From contig NZ_LQZT01000009.1 in the NCBI RefSeq assembly GCF_001703635.1, positions 17,901-81,900 on the forward strand: a stretch of DNA of 64,000 nt. The letters are read 5' to 3'. The notes beneath the pieces are model-generated. The model made no database searches. It saw only the letters and a program-made list of their open reading frames with translations, and was not told where the DNA came from. The position numbers and the translations under genes are program-made. Each line of letters begins with the position of its first letter. Positions within the stretch are counted from its first letter, which is position 1. Of the stretch, positions 63,748 to 64,000 are shown piece after piece. The DNA is from Parahoeflea olei (GTDB lineage: Bacteria; Pseudomonadota; Alphaproteobacteria; Rhizobiales; Rhizobiaceae).

Positions 63748-64000
63748 GCGGCAGGCGGAGCCTTCGGGGGATCGCGCATCGGCGGGCCGGCCCGGGTCGC
63801 CGCGACCTTGGCCAAGTCTTCGGGCTCGTCCAGGGCGTCCGGCTCGCCGATGCTGTCTTGCAAGACAAGAAGCTGGATTACGGCGGCGGAGAAGACAGGC
63901 ATGCATGGGCGGCGGCCGGGGCTGGTGGCAAGGTAGTCAGAAACTCTAAAGCGTGTCGCAGCTTTTCAGATTCGGAATTCCCTGATTGATTTATTTGTGT
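63748..64000. other. non-coding tail after the radical SAM gene
   Basis: No supported gene is seen in the last 253 bases. The final 65 bases are AT-richer, and CTAAAGCGTGTCGCAGC near 63946 resembles short intergenic repeats of Hyphomicrobiales, but a second copy is not present here to prove it. Confidence 0.3.

Noticed and set aside
63555..63902. Minus-strand open frame overlapping the radical SAM C-terminus
   Set aside because: Most of it is antisense to the conserved cysteine region; no ribosome site and no recognisable motif.
63930..64000. End of an integrated element or repeat
   Set aside because: Only an AT-richer tail and a short repeat-like word are visible; no second copy, integrase or direct repeat is in the window.

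Overview
The window is a GC-rich, densely coded chromosomal segment of an alphaproteobacterium, most likely of the order Hyphomicrobiales (Rhizobiales). The strongest evidence is the block dusB-ntrB-ntrC-ntrY-ntrX-trkA-trkH-hfq-hflX-mazG with ispDF and cinA next to it, a bifunctional IspDF, and a type-II style NAD-dependent formate dehydrogenase (fds). The genus cannot be fixed from sequence alone. No rRNA, tRNA, CRISPR array, insertion sequence or phage gene was seen.

Layout. 1-7.5 kb: end of a LysE-type exporter, then (minus strand) LysR regulator - fdsG - fdsB - fdsA - fdhD - fdsD, a complete NAD-linked molybdenum or tungsten formate dehydrogenase. 7.5-11.9 kb: sulfite reduction operon cysG - DUF2849 - cysI - DUF934 - ferredoxin. 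12-14.3 kb: deaminase, mazG, NnrU-like membrane protein. 14.5-26.9 kb: hflX, hfq, potassium uptake (trkA/trkH) and the nitrogen regulators NtrYX and NtrBC with dusB. 27-29.8 kb: ispDF, cinA, a Coq10/RatA-type START protein and a PilZ protein. 29.8-38 kb: an uncharacterised catabolic cassette (creatininase-like, RidA-like, NMT1/THI5-type ABC importer, CodA-type amidohydrolase, FAD oxidase, two flavodoxin-fold reductases) behind a good sigma-54 promoter match. 38-41 kb: maleylacetoacetate isomerase and fumarylacetoacetase, the lower homogentisate route. 41.3-46 kb: valine catabolism (mmsB, HIBCH, isobutyryl-CoA dehydrogenase, mmsA). 46-52.9 kb: a TetR-controlled divergent cassette with an APH-type kinase and an ACAD10/11-type acyl-CoA dehydrogenase, resembling 4-hydroxyacyl-CoA degradation. 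53-59.7 kb: housekeeping genes including queA-tgt, two cyclophilins and coaD. 60-62 kb: transglutaminase-like protein, a 40-residue membrane protein and a WYL regulator. 62.2-63.7 kb: a small peptide gene ending in a C-x3-C core followed by a radical SAM/SPASM enzyme.

How it fits together. NtrBC and NtrYX control nitrogen and redox responses; sigma-54 type promoter matches precede ntrYX and the ABC importer, and a weaker one precedes dusB-ntrBC, which suggests that the importer cassette scavenges a nitrogenous compound. The most promising undescribed system is the two-gene peptide/radical SAM pair at 62.2-63.7 kb, which looks like a minimal RiPP locus with a terminator-like hairpin between precursor and maturase. 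Second is the split kinase/ACAD cassette at 46-53 kb, and third the nitrogen-linked cassette at 30-38 kb.
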